From Darksidea phi (lineage: Eukaryota > Ascomycota > Dothideomycetes > Pleosporales > Lentitheciaceae), in NCBI GenBank assembly GCA_030770425.1, contig JASJFT010000416.1, forward strand, positions 1 to 18,241: a stretch of 18,241 bases of DNA. Direction: 5' to 3'. The notes beneath the pieces were generated by a model. It saw only the letters and a list, made by a program, of their open reading frames with translations, searched no databases and was not told where the DNA came from. Position 1 is the first letter of the stretch. The number at the start of each line of letters is the position of its first letter. This document shows, one piece after another, positions 1 through 8,423 of this stretch. The position numbers were made by a program, and so were the translations under genes.

Positions 1-2427
1 AGAATATTCTAAATAGTCGCCTATCGCTTTCTGAACTTTCTCTCTTATATTGGTAAGTAGGTATTCTCTATCTATATATCTGACCGTTTTATCGATTCCT
101 GGGTGTCCTAGTATTTTGCTCTCGTAGATTTCCCGTATTAAGTCTCCCCTAAGACTCGGTGGAATGTAAGGCCTTGTCTCTGAGTCGTTTATTAGAGCGG
201 AGTATTCTTCCTTATCGAAGTATATATTGTCTCCCTCTAGTATTCCGTTAGCGTTCCTAATAGTTTCTCGGGTCTTATTTCTCTATTTTTTCTTAATATC
301 TACTATTACCGTAATTTTAGCTAGCCTCGTGTGGTTATAGACGAGGGTTCTGTCGGGTTCCTTTCGTAGAACTAGTTCGTGTACGACGGGTTCATCGGTA
401 CCTCGAAGGTCCGATCTTCTACTAAGAGCGTCCGCCGCTCTGTTTAGTATTCCCGGCCGGTAACTTATCTTAAAGTCGTAATCTACTAGTAATTCCGACT
501 ATCGGAATTATCGTCGATTGAGTTTCTTTGTAGTCGTAAAACTTATAAGGTTCTAGTAGTCCGTAATAACCTTAATCTTATACTTAGCTCCTATAAGCTG
601 TAGTCTCTATTGTTTAAATACTAATACGACAGCGCTAAGTTCCTTATCGTAAACGTCGTAGTTTACTTCTTCCTTACTAAACTTGCGTAAGTGGTAGAAT
701 ACTAGTCTCTATTTTCCGTCTTCCCCTTACTAGGTAAGTATCGCCCCTAGTACGTAATCTAATGTATCCGTCTCTACTCTAAGAGGTCTTGTCGGGTCGT
801 ATATCTGTAATATAGGTACCGATGTAAATAGGTTCTTAAGCTTATCGAAAGCTTCCTATTGTTCCTGGTTCTACTAAAATCCTTTTTCCTTCTTGGTTAC
901 CTCCGTGAGTGGAGATATAGTCTTTAAGTAATCCCTAATAAACTTCCGATAGAAGTTGGCGAATCCTAAAAAGGATTGTACGTCCTTAACCGATGTTAGG
1001 GTTAGCTATTCCCTTATAGTCTGTACTTTCTTAGGGTCTATAGATACTCCTTCTCGCGAAATGATAAAACCTAGATATTCGGTTTCCGTCCTGTAGAATT
1101 CGCATTTGTCTAGGTAAAGTAGTAACCTATTTTACTGTAGCTTTTGTAGTACTTTCTTTATATGCTCTTTATGTTCTTCCAGCGTCCCTTTACTATATAT
1201 AAGAATATCGTCCAGATATACTATATAGAATACGTCTAAGTATTCGTTTAATATTCTATTGATAACTGACTAAAACGTTGCTAGTATATTCGTTAGTCTA
1301 AATGGTATAACTCTGTACTCGTAGAGTCCGTATCGGGTCTTGAATACCGTATACTTTTCGTACCCTTTCGCTATTCGAATCCTATAGAATCCTTCCCGGA
1401 TGTCGAATTTCGTAATCTACTTAACTCCTTGGAGCCGGTCTATAAGTTCTCCGATTAGTAGTAGCGGGTATCGGTTTTTCTTCGTAACGTTGTTTAAACG
1501 TCTATAGTCTATATAAAGTCGTAACTTTCCGTTCTTCTTTAGGATAAATAGAACTAGTAATGCTATAGAGCTTTGACTTTCTCTGATATATCCTCTCTCT
1601 AGGTTCTTCGTTAAGTACTCTTTTAATTCTTCCTATTAATCTACTGTTAACGAGTATATGGGTCTAGGTTTGAGCTTCGCGCCCTATTCTAGGTATATCT
1701 TATGATCCTATTCCTAGTACTCTAGTAAATCGGTTTCCGGATATTCTTCGAATAGCTCTCGGAACTCCTCGTAGTCTCGAGGTATTGTTAGCCGTAGTTC
1801 TTCCTACGCGGTCGCGACCCTTTGTACTATAATAACGCCGACTCTCTACGGGTTCTTCTTATAGATCCTCGCGATCTTATAAGGTGAAATTAAGCCTATC
1901 CTCTCTTTCTAGGGTGTATACTAGATCTCGTAGCTAGACCTACCCGGTCTCCTAATTCCTACGACTCGAGCTACCCGCTCGTAGCCTAGTACTTTACGTA
2001 GCTTCCAATCTATCCGTAGATTATATGTTACTAGCTAATCGTAACTAATAATTATGTCGGTATCTCTAATTTCTATAATATTAAATCTACGATGGTCTCT
2101 AACGTTTCCTACCTCTAAGGTTACTTTTTTCGTTTCGAGGCGAATTATACCTCCTCTATATTCTATAGGTAATCTATCTCCGAGGTCTACTCGTATGGGT
2201 TTTTCTTTAACTTAGTAAGGAATCCCTTGTTCCTCTACTAATTTTAACGATAGGAGCGTAAACTCTACTCTACTATCTATAATAGCTTGGACTTTCCGTC
2301 CGTAAATTCGTGCGTCTACCTCTAACCTAGCCGGTTATTAGATATTTCTTTGTACGATTCGGAGAGTCGTCTTTTAGGTACTTTTATCAGCGCGACTCTT
2401 ACGTAGCTAATGATAATCTAGTTTTTT
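1..2427 (-). pseudogene. pol: Element C pol remnant: protease, reverse transcriptase, RNase H, start of integrase
   Basis: Polyprotein that would process Gag, copy the RNA and integrate the cDNA. All landmarks share one minus-strand frame without a frameshift. Protease active site: Asp-Ser at 2272-2277, with the following Gly changed to Arg. RT: the [13 protein letters not shown] box near 1500-1530, and the catalytic YLDD at 1207-1218 intact. RNase H: first acidic motif ETD near 766-774, and YDKEL near 637-651. Integrase: GHPGID of the HHCC zinc finger at about 91-108, then DYLEYS at about 4-21, where both zinc Cys codons have become Tyr. The integrase core is outside the window. Premature TAG codons stand at expected Trp positions, e.g. 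709-711 in RNase H. Expression would need a -1 shift from gag at 2421-2427. Identification is firm; the N-terminal limit is the inferred shift site. Confidence 0.88.
2418..2427 (-). promoter_or_regulatory. Candidate -1 ribosomal frameshift site of element C (A-AAA-AAC then TAG)
   Basis: Read on the minus strand in the gag frame, the codons are CCA AAA AAC TAG. This contains an X-XXY-YYZ heptamer (2421-2427) directly before a gag-frame TAG. The protease-RT frame lies in the -1 register relative to gag, as this signal requires. Downstream, AGAGTCG (plus 2393-2399) can pair with CGACTCT (plus 2363-2369), a 7-bp stem, but the 21-nt spacer and 23-nt loop are larger than usual. The TAG could be a RIP-altered TGG rather than the original stop. 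Confidence 0.6.
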
Positions 2428-3623
2428 GGCTTGTTATCGTAGAGGTCCTAATCTTCGGGGTCCTTTTCTAGTTCTCTGGTCTCGTTTTGTCGAGTGGGTG
2501 ACTCGTCTACCTATTCCATTTTTAGATCCGGCACTCTTCCGATCCTACGGGGTATTTCCTAATTCGGTTCTTCCGATAGTTCCCCTTTTGGTGATGGTGT
2601 ATCCTAATTAATAGGTTCTACCTTATTTTTGTCGTTCTAGGCGTCGTAATATCCCTGCTATATACCTGGGGCCCTTAGCTGTCTACTAATCTCTGGGTTC
2701 TTTGAACTATCTTGGTTCTATATTGGATATCCGTGTAATTCGTATTGTTCGATAAGGTATTCCTTCTTTTTAAGGTTTTGATAGAAGATATCTTCTTCCC
2801 TTCTAGCCGTAAGCTCTTGTTACGCTAGGTGTAGGATATATGATCGATCGTAGTACGTCTAATATACGGCCTCGTAATTAGGTTCTTAGTATATAATCCT
2901 ATAGTTGATGTCTCGTTTATATCCTTTAGTATCTGCCTAGATTAGTCTGCGTGGCTATCGTCCTGTAGCGTGTTTTATCGGGAAATGCTTATTATATTCG
3001 TTATCGTAGCAATTAACCTATCCTGGCTATCCTTGCTTCTTATGAGCCTGGGCCTAGTTATTGTAGTCGTGGATATGGTATCCTACTATTAGGTATTCTA
3101 TATTTTGAAGGTACATGTATAAGCTACTTCCTAGGAGTATTATGGTTTCCTCCTTCTATCGGGCGTAGTACTCGTAATTTCCCGTATAGTTTGTCTATAG
3201 TAGCGCGTCGTAGCCTATATTATTGTAGTTCTAGGTTACCTTATAACCTTCTAGTCCTTGGAGTCTTAGGGCCTGGCCTATCGTCTGCTAGCCTCGATCT
3301 CCCGTAACGTATATTGGCTTTTTTACGTCGGTGTAATATTTAGCGATATACTGGCTGGTCCTATATTTCTAATACTTATTGTATACTAACCGTCTAAAAA
3401 CGTCTTCTACGCTGACCTTATCTGGCCCGTCGAGTTTTAGTTCTCCTATCTCGAGCTCTAGGTTATCTTGTTGTCGAGTGATTTCTTCGACCTCGTCCTA
3501 CCCGCTAGCGTCGTACCATGTCTCGGGTATCGAGTTAGGCTTGGTTTCTTTTTCTTTACTATACCTGATTATGTTTATACGCTTGGCGCCATCCTAGCTC
3601 CCTATACTTTTCTTTTCCTCGCT

Positions 3624-3665
3624 GTATTCCCTGGCGAAGTGTCCCTACATGCCGTAGCGTAGATA
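3624..3665 (-). other. Zinc knuckle of element C Gag, Cys to Tyr but His kept
   Basis: Fourteen codons on the minus strand with the spacing of a CCHC knuckle: Tyr-x2-Tyr-x4-His-x4-Tyr. Each Tyr codon is TAY where TGY is expected, and the His codon CAC is unchanged. This is the pattern expected if only TG on the coding strand was lost. The equivalent motif in elements A and B has lost the His too. Confidence 0.85.
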
Positions 3666-4617
3666 CGCCTTTTCGTCTCGACGTCGTCTTATCTCGTCTA
3701 CTAGGACTTTCTATAGCTTCCTATCTTGTTCGCGTTTCTTATTCCTTGGGTATTTCTTTTCCTAGACTATACTAACGTCCATTTCGTTATAACCCTTATA
3801 GAATCCGCGCTTTCGAGCTACTTACTCTTTTCTATAGACTCTTACTAGTCCTATAGTATCTCGTTTCTCGAGTACTCGTTCGTGTAGTCGATTATCGATA
3901 CGGATCGTCGTCTTAATTAGTTCTGCTAGGTCGTCTAATTTTTTAAGTCGGGCTAACTCGTCCTTAATTAGCTCCTTGAGTCCGTTGTAGTATACGACTA
4001 TGAGAGGTACATCGTCCCAGTCGATCTTATACTATAGCTGTTTGAATTCGGTAGTATACGTGCTTACTGACTTAGTCTGCCTCAGCCTTTAGATCTGGCG
4101 TTCGGCCTACTAGACCTTATTAATATCTCCGAAGACTATACGTATTTGTTCCTTAAACGAATCCTAATCTTTAAATACTACCTTCGTTTCGTCGCGTTGC
4201 TTCGATAAGGAGTCTTCGTTGGCTATATAATCGTCGATTAGGGGCTGTATCTATATAGCTGCTTTACCTGTTATATATATACCCGCGGTGAGGATCTTAT
4301 CCTAGTCGCTGGTAAACGTAGTAGAGTTGAACCGGTAGTATAGGTCCAATTATGTAAGGAACGGCCTTAAGCCTTCCTTTCCGCCATCGTATTTTTCTGG
4401 TATCGGGATCTTTAACTTCGTCCTAAGTCCCGCCCGTACCTATTGTAGTGATCCTTGTAGCGATATCATGGCCTGCTATAACTCAACTATCTGAGCTGCT
4501 TATTACTAGATTAGGGCCGCTAGGTTCGTTACTGGAGCCCTAGTTGTGCTTTCCCTAGAGGTATTGCGTAAGCTAGATGGAGTTGCTATATCGATGTGAC
4601 CTTAGTTTAGGGTAGTT

Positions 4618-4771
4618 AATATGTTATGTATTGTACGTACCTTTATACGGGATCCGGGTTAGGGCCGATAGAACGTTTGTCGTACCGTTAGTTTCTAATA
4701 GGTCAAGATTAAGTCAACGAATTCTATTACTAGAATAACTACTTAGGAAAAGATCCAATCTTGTTCGTAAG
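4618..4771 (-). other. Leader region of element C between gag and LTR
   Basis: Non-coding stretch where the 5' untranslated leader and primer-binding site of C would lie. I could not recognise a tRNA-complementary primer-binding site; one starting TGG would now read TAG. CA dinucleotides (4703, 4714, 4756) are more frequent here than in gag-pol. Both borders are approximate. Confidence 0.35.
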
Positions 4772-5056
4772 TGTTAGGTAAAGAACTGAAGATTAACTAT
4801 AAAGAATTAAGATAGAAAACCTAAGAGATCCTCTATCTTCTTATATCTGTCCCGCTTTACCTTACTCTGCTTGCTCTGTTCGCTAAGATATAGATTAACT
4901 AGATTATTGTTGGTTATACTCTATTTGCTCTGTTCGCTAAGACACAGATCAACTAGATTATTGTTACGTGATGTTAGATTACTAACTAAGCCCTTATCTT
5001 GGCTTCTAACCTTCTCGGGATGCCCCGTATCCTATGATTCGCGTGGGGTTGTAACA
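4772..5056 (-). repeat. Candidate 5' LTR of element C
   Basis: The right terminus is well supported: plus-strand sequence ends TAACA at 5056 and is followed at once by element A sequence alignable to B from 8434. On the minus strand the LTR therefore opens TGTTACAACC. The left terminus is a guess: plus-strand TGTTAGG at 4772 gives 5-bp inverted termini (TGTTA/TAACA). A longer LTR reaching about 4690 is possible. No second copy is in the window to settle the border. It carries a 54-bp-period tandem duplication at 4863-4965. Confidence 0.45.
4863..4965. repeat. Tandem duplication (49-bp copies, 54-bp period) in the LTR of element C
   Basis: Copy 1 is 4863-4911 and copy 2 is 4917-4965. Copy 2 retains GACACAGATCAAC where copy 1 has GATATAGATTAAC: three C-to-T differences, every one at CpA. 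The only other differences are at 4869-4870 against 4923-4924 (GC against AT). The pair is an internal before-and-after record of CpA-directed mutation. Confidence 0.9.
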
Positions 5057-5143
5057 ACGTCTTAGATAGCTTTATAGAAAGAAAATTTACTAATATTAGT
5101 ATTCTTTAAATCTATCTTAGGGTAGATTTATCTAGGTAATCGT

Positions 5144-5288
5144 TATAAAATTAGTAAACTATACTCTCTTAACCTTTTAGGTCGGATACTAGCTACTAGA
5201 TAATAGAATAGTATTTCTATTTAACTAAGTATATTAGTTATTATAGATCTTTATCGTAGTAGTCTAGTAGGGACTTAAATTCCTATTA
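5144..5288 (-). other. Chromodomain remnant of element A
   Basis: C-terminal integrase module which, in chromoviruses, steers insertion to marked chromatin. Homologous to 8521-8665 in B, where YLVK-stop-K is followed by a segment ending ESIIY-x-FYNDY, the layout of a chromodomain. Its presence places A and B among chromoviruses. Confidence 0.75.
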
Positions 5289-5346
5289 TTTAATTAGCTC
5301 TTCTATTCTATTCTCTTGTTTAAGTATTCTTTCTCTAAGATATTAG

Positions 5347-5532
5347 TATAAAGTATATATAAGTAGATAGATATAGAAATACTAAGGTAGTAAAAGGATT
5401 ATATTCGGATAGAGATAAGATAAATTCTTAAGAAGATATAATAGTAGGACGTAGGACTATATAGGGTCCGGTACGTAATTATAGCTAAGTCGATAATAAT
5501 CTAGAAGTCCTCTAGTAGAAGTAGACGTAATA
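5347..5532. mobile_element. Solo LTR (E) inserted in element A, TSD ATTAG
   Basis: A 186-bp insertion present in A but absent from the same place in B (8716-8730). It is flanked by direct repeats ATTAG at 5342-5346 and 5533-5537, while B has a single copy (ATTAA). Its ends read TATAAAG and CGTAATA, compatible with RIP-altered TGTAAAG...CGTAACA. Size, 5-bp duplication and termini fit a solo LTR left by recombination of a full element. It does not match the LTR of B or the terminus of C, so it marks another LTR family. It has no coding content. Confidence 0.75.
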
Positions 5533-8228
5533 ATTAGAACTTAGCTTTATTTATTATATTTTATCCTAGAAGTCCTTAAAAGGGGTATTTTAATTAGAGT
5601 AATAAGTTATAAAATATTAAGAATATTTTTATAATTACTAAGAGTTCTAGGACGTATACTTAGTTATAAACTTTTAAAACTTTAAATAAATCTACTATCT
5701 TATTATCTTCTTTTTTTATTAGTCTATTAGTTTTTATATTTCTTATATCTATAAAGATCTTATCTTCTATAGTAAATCTTAATATATCTTCTTACTTCTT
5801 ATTTATATAGTATTTATAGCGCTTAATAGATTATTTAGTAATAGCTTTTAGCTAGGTAATAATATAGTTAAACCTATTAATAGTATTATTTACTTTAAAG
5901 AATTCTCGTCGTTAGAACGGGGATAGATTTAGTAGTATCGATTAACTAGACTTAATTTTAAGTTTCGGGTAAAAGCTATAATTAATAAAAAATAAAGAAA
6001 TACTAGTTATTTTAGAAATAATATTATTTATAATAAATTCTATAAGGAAAAGCTATTATATTTAATTATCCTAGTAGAAATTTATAAATACCTAGAGGTA
6101 TACTTTAATACTACTATTTACTTATTTAGTCTAACTATTAGTCTTAGGATAGAATAATAAGAAGTATTTTAATATAATTCTAAGCCTTATAGATAATTAG
6201 TTTTAGAATTATAATATAAATTAGATTCCTTAATTAGATAGAATATTATTAGAATAATTATAAAGAGAGTAAACTTAAGATATAAAGATATCGACTAACT
6301 TAAATATATCGATTTTTCTAATAGAGATAATATAATATATCTTTATAAGTTTATAAACTATAATAAGAATATATTTATATATATAGTTATACTACTATAA
6401 TTTTAGAAGTAGAGTAATATAGTTAATAAAAATATTAGACTATATTTAAAATAGGACTAGTAAGAACTTAAGAAATTCTTAAAGTAATAATCTAAAGCTT
6501 TTAGTTTAAATATAGAGTTTATATACTTAGATATAGATTTTAATATTATATATTATATATAACTACTAGTAGTCTTAGATAATTAGTTCTATTATTTTAA
6601 TTTATCCTAAATATCTAGTAGACGTAGAATTATATATTCGATATAGAATCTATATATAAAGTTCGTTATAAGATAGTATAAAGAGATATTCTTAATACTA
6701 TATATAATCTTAATAAAGTATAAAGTCTAGTATTAGTATCTATATAATTTTTTAAAAGTATTTTAACTAGTATCTTATATTTAAGTCTAAAAGAATAGTA
6801 ATTATTTCTATAGTTATTAATATAGTAGAATATATAAAGTCGATTAGTTTATCGATAGATTAATTTATAGTAGAAAGAATTAGTAGTACTATACTTATAA
6901 GATTTTAGTTAAGAAGATCTTTTAGGACTTCGTCGCTAAGAACTTCTAGTAGAAGTACTATTTATAGTCTATTTTTTACTCTATTATTAGAAGTATTATT
7001 TTTATTTAGTCGGTCTTCTAGTATTCTACTTAGTATATTTAGTTATATAGCTTTTAAGTTTAGTTAATAAATAATTCTAAAATTAAACTATAATAGGAAC
7101 TCTAACTAGCGAACTTAGTATTATAATAATACCTTTATAGTTATAAAGTATTTTAGATTCTTATAATTAGTAATAATTTTAAATAGTTTTATAGTTTCTT
7201 AGAGTTTTAGTTACTATTCTTCTAAGAACTTAATAATTACTAATAATTCTTTATTATAGATCTTATAATTATATTTAATAGTACTATATTTACTTAAAAA
7301 ATAGACGACTATATATAGAATATTATTATTATTATATTAGAAGAGAATACTATCTAATACCTAATTAAAAGTATTAGTTTCTAGGACTATTTTCTTAGTA
7401 AAGTTATATATTACTAGTACTAGTATTATAATAAAGGAATTCTTAAGTATCTTAAAGATAGTTATCTATTTAGTAGTCTAGTTTTATAGTATATTCTTAT
7501 ATAGGAGTTTATTAAATAGAGTATATATCTTTATAAAGTCTTAAATAAAGTATTAGTAGAAATTTATAAAGTCTAGGAATTTTTATAGATTCTTAAAATA
7601 AGAGAGTTATATCTATTTTAAAATTATAGCTACTTTCTTAAAATCTATTTTAATACTATTAGAGAAGATAATAAGTCTAAGATATTTAGTTTCTATAATC
7701 TTAAACTTATATTTATAAATATTAATTTAAAAATTAATATTAATTAATCTTTAAACTACTTCTTAAATATACTTTTAGTATTTTTTTCTATTTTTTAAGT
7801 AGACTAAGATATTATTAAGATATATAGTATAGATATAGTTTAATAGATTATAAAGGATATAATTAATATAGTTCTAAAAGAATACTAATATATTATAAAG
7901 GCTAAAGAATATAACTAAGATTTTAAAAAGTCTAAAATATATAATAAATACTATTTTCTATTTATATTCTTTAGCGATACGTAATTTATTAAAGATAATA
8001 ATAATATTAAGTTTAGTATATACTTTTATATTATAGAGAATATTAAAAATTTCTTAGATAAGAGATAGTAGATAGTAGTTCTTAATAGTAATATTATTTA
8101 GACCTCTATAGTCTTAATATATATACTCCTCCGCCTAGTTTTACTACTAGGAGTAAAGGGGTAGTATATTATATATAGAATTCTCGAATAAAACCCTTAT
8201 CTAGATTATCGTCTAGCTATTTATATAT

Positions 8229-8233
8229 AATAT
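8229..8233. repeat. Left target-site duplication (AATAT) of element B
   Basis: AATAT precedes B's left LTR and recurs at 14661-14665 after its right LTR. Element B itself has one uninterrupted copy of this site (AACTT at 11417-11421) in otherwise alignable flanks, so the duplication is confirmed by an empty site. Confidence 0.9.
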
Positions 8234-8410
8234 TATTACGGTATAAATATACTAGAATTAAGGTAGAATATAAGTTATACTATAAAGGACTAATACTAGA
8301 ACGAATAGGGACTATATATACCCGATATAGTAAGATCTAGTAAAGAAAGTACCGTAGTTATAGGTATAGTATATAATAGATATAAATAGTTATAGATTAG
8401 TACTATAATA
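8234..8410 (-). repeat. 3' LTR of element B
   Basis: 177 bp, same length as the right LTR. Plus-strand ends are TATTACGGTA and TACTATAATA, imperfect inverted repeats that fit RIP-altered TGTTACGGTA...TACCGTAACA. It differs from the 5' LTR at 11 positions by hand count, all transitions and none an indel. It follows the polypurine tract in the minus-strand orientation. Confidence 0.92.
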
Positions 8411-8413
8411 GTA

Positions 8414-8423
8414 CCTCTCCTCT
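8414..8423 (-). promoter_or_regulatory. Polypurine tract of element B
   Basis: The minus strand reads AGAGGAGAGG, then TAC, then the 3' LTR. Such a tract primes plus-strand DNA synthesis in LTR retrotransposons. It normally abuts the LTR; the 3-nt gap is slightly unusual. Its position independently confirms the minus-strand orientation. Confidence 0.75.

Larger units (their letters stand above)
2418..4617 (-). pseudogene. gag: Element C gag remnant with capsid-like region, CCHC knuckle and long C-terminal extension
   Basis: Structural protein that would form the virus-like particle and bind RNA. One minus-strand frame holds three landmarks. At about 3861-4055 is a capsid-like retrotransposon Gag region (EFKQL, then DWDD, NGLKELIKDEL, IDNRL). 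At 3624-3665 is a C-x2-C-x4-H-x4-C zinc knuckle in which the three Cys are now Tyr but the His survives. At about 2829-2873 is a motif reading W-T-C-Y-D-x2-C-x2-H if TAG/TAY are read as TGG/TGY. The frame runs on to TAG at 2418-2420, giving a tail of roughly 400 codons after the knuckle, long for a Gag. The start codon cannot be identified because ATG on this strand has become ATA; the upper coordinate is approximate. Confidence 0.8.
1..5056 (-). mobile_element. Element C: Ty3/Gypsy LTR retrotransposon, 3' end outside window, single-strand RIP
   Basis: An LTR retrotransposon read on the minus strand. From right to left it has an LTR end, leader, gag, protease, reverse transcriptase, RNase H and the start of integrase; the PR-RT-RH-IN order defines Ty3/Gypsy. 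The rest of integrase and the 3' LTR would lie left of base 1. The right end is set by the terminus TAACA at 5052-5056, after which the sequence matches the chromodomain end of element A, so C appears to sit inside A. GC content is visibly higher than in the rest of the window. Plus-strand CA is almost absent (about 30 by hand count) whereas TG is common, so the coding strand has lost TG: Cys became Tyr, Trp became TAG, ATG became ATA. No intact product is possible. The element is clear; the exact LTR extent is not. Confidence 0.9.
5057..8233 (-). mobile_element. Element A (chromovirus), 3' portion
   Basis: The 3' half of a Ty3/Gypsy chromovirus, alignable to element B at 8434-11421 with two length differences apart from the insertion at 5347-5532: 186 bp plus 5-bp TSD inserted here, and 2 bp fewer in a TA run near 8120. 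It runs from the start of RT (right) to just past the chromodomain (left). At its right end it is interrupted by B after the target AATAT (8229-8233). At its left end it meets the LTR terminus of C; the polypurine tract and 3' LTR present in B are missing here and presumably lie beyond C. Confidence 0.9.
5057..8233 (-). pseudogene. pol: Element A pol remnant, C-terminal part: RT, RNase H, integrase, chromodomain
   Basis: Broken replication and integration polyprotein. RT catalytic YLDD is now YLNN at 7811-7822. The three integrase acidic residues are Asn at 6422-6424, Asn at 6233-6235 and Lys at 6125-6127, spaced D-x62-D-x35-E as in functional integrases. Each change is a coding-strand TG-to-TA at a GAY or GAR codon. 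The chromodomain (YLVK-stop-K core) lies at about 5144-5288. A solo LTR at 5347-5532 separates integrase from the chromodomain. Near 8120 a TA run is 2 bp shorter than in B, shifting the RT frame. The rest of A's pol continues at 14666. Numerous TAG/TAA codons make it non-functional. Confidence 0.85.

Noticed and set aside
2426..2611. Plus-strand open frame of 61 codons starting with ATG
   Set aside because: It lies antisense to the gag-pol junction of element C. ATG survives on this strand only because plus-strand TG was spared.
3379..3662. Two overlapping plus-strand open frames of 72 and 64 codons
   Set aside because: Antisense to the Gag zinc-knuckle region of C; the Ser/Leu/Phe-rich composition is what pyrimidine-rich antisense sequence gives.
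4871..5065. Plus-strand open frame of 64 codons
   Set aside because: It crosses the LTR tandem duplication and the C/A boundary, so it is a chance frame over a junction; its repeated peptide reflects the DNA duplication.
8234..8410. Two independent MITEs or solo LTRs at 8234-8410 and 14484-14660
   Set aside because: Neither copy has its own flanking duplication, but the outer flanks of the pair match each other (AATAT), so they are the two LTRs of one element.
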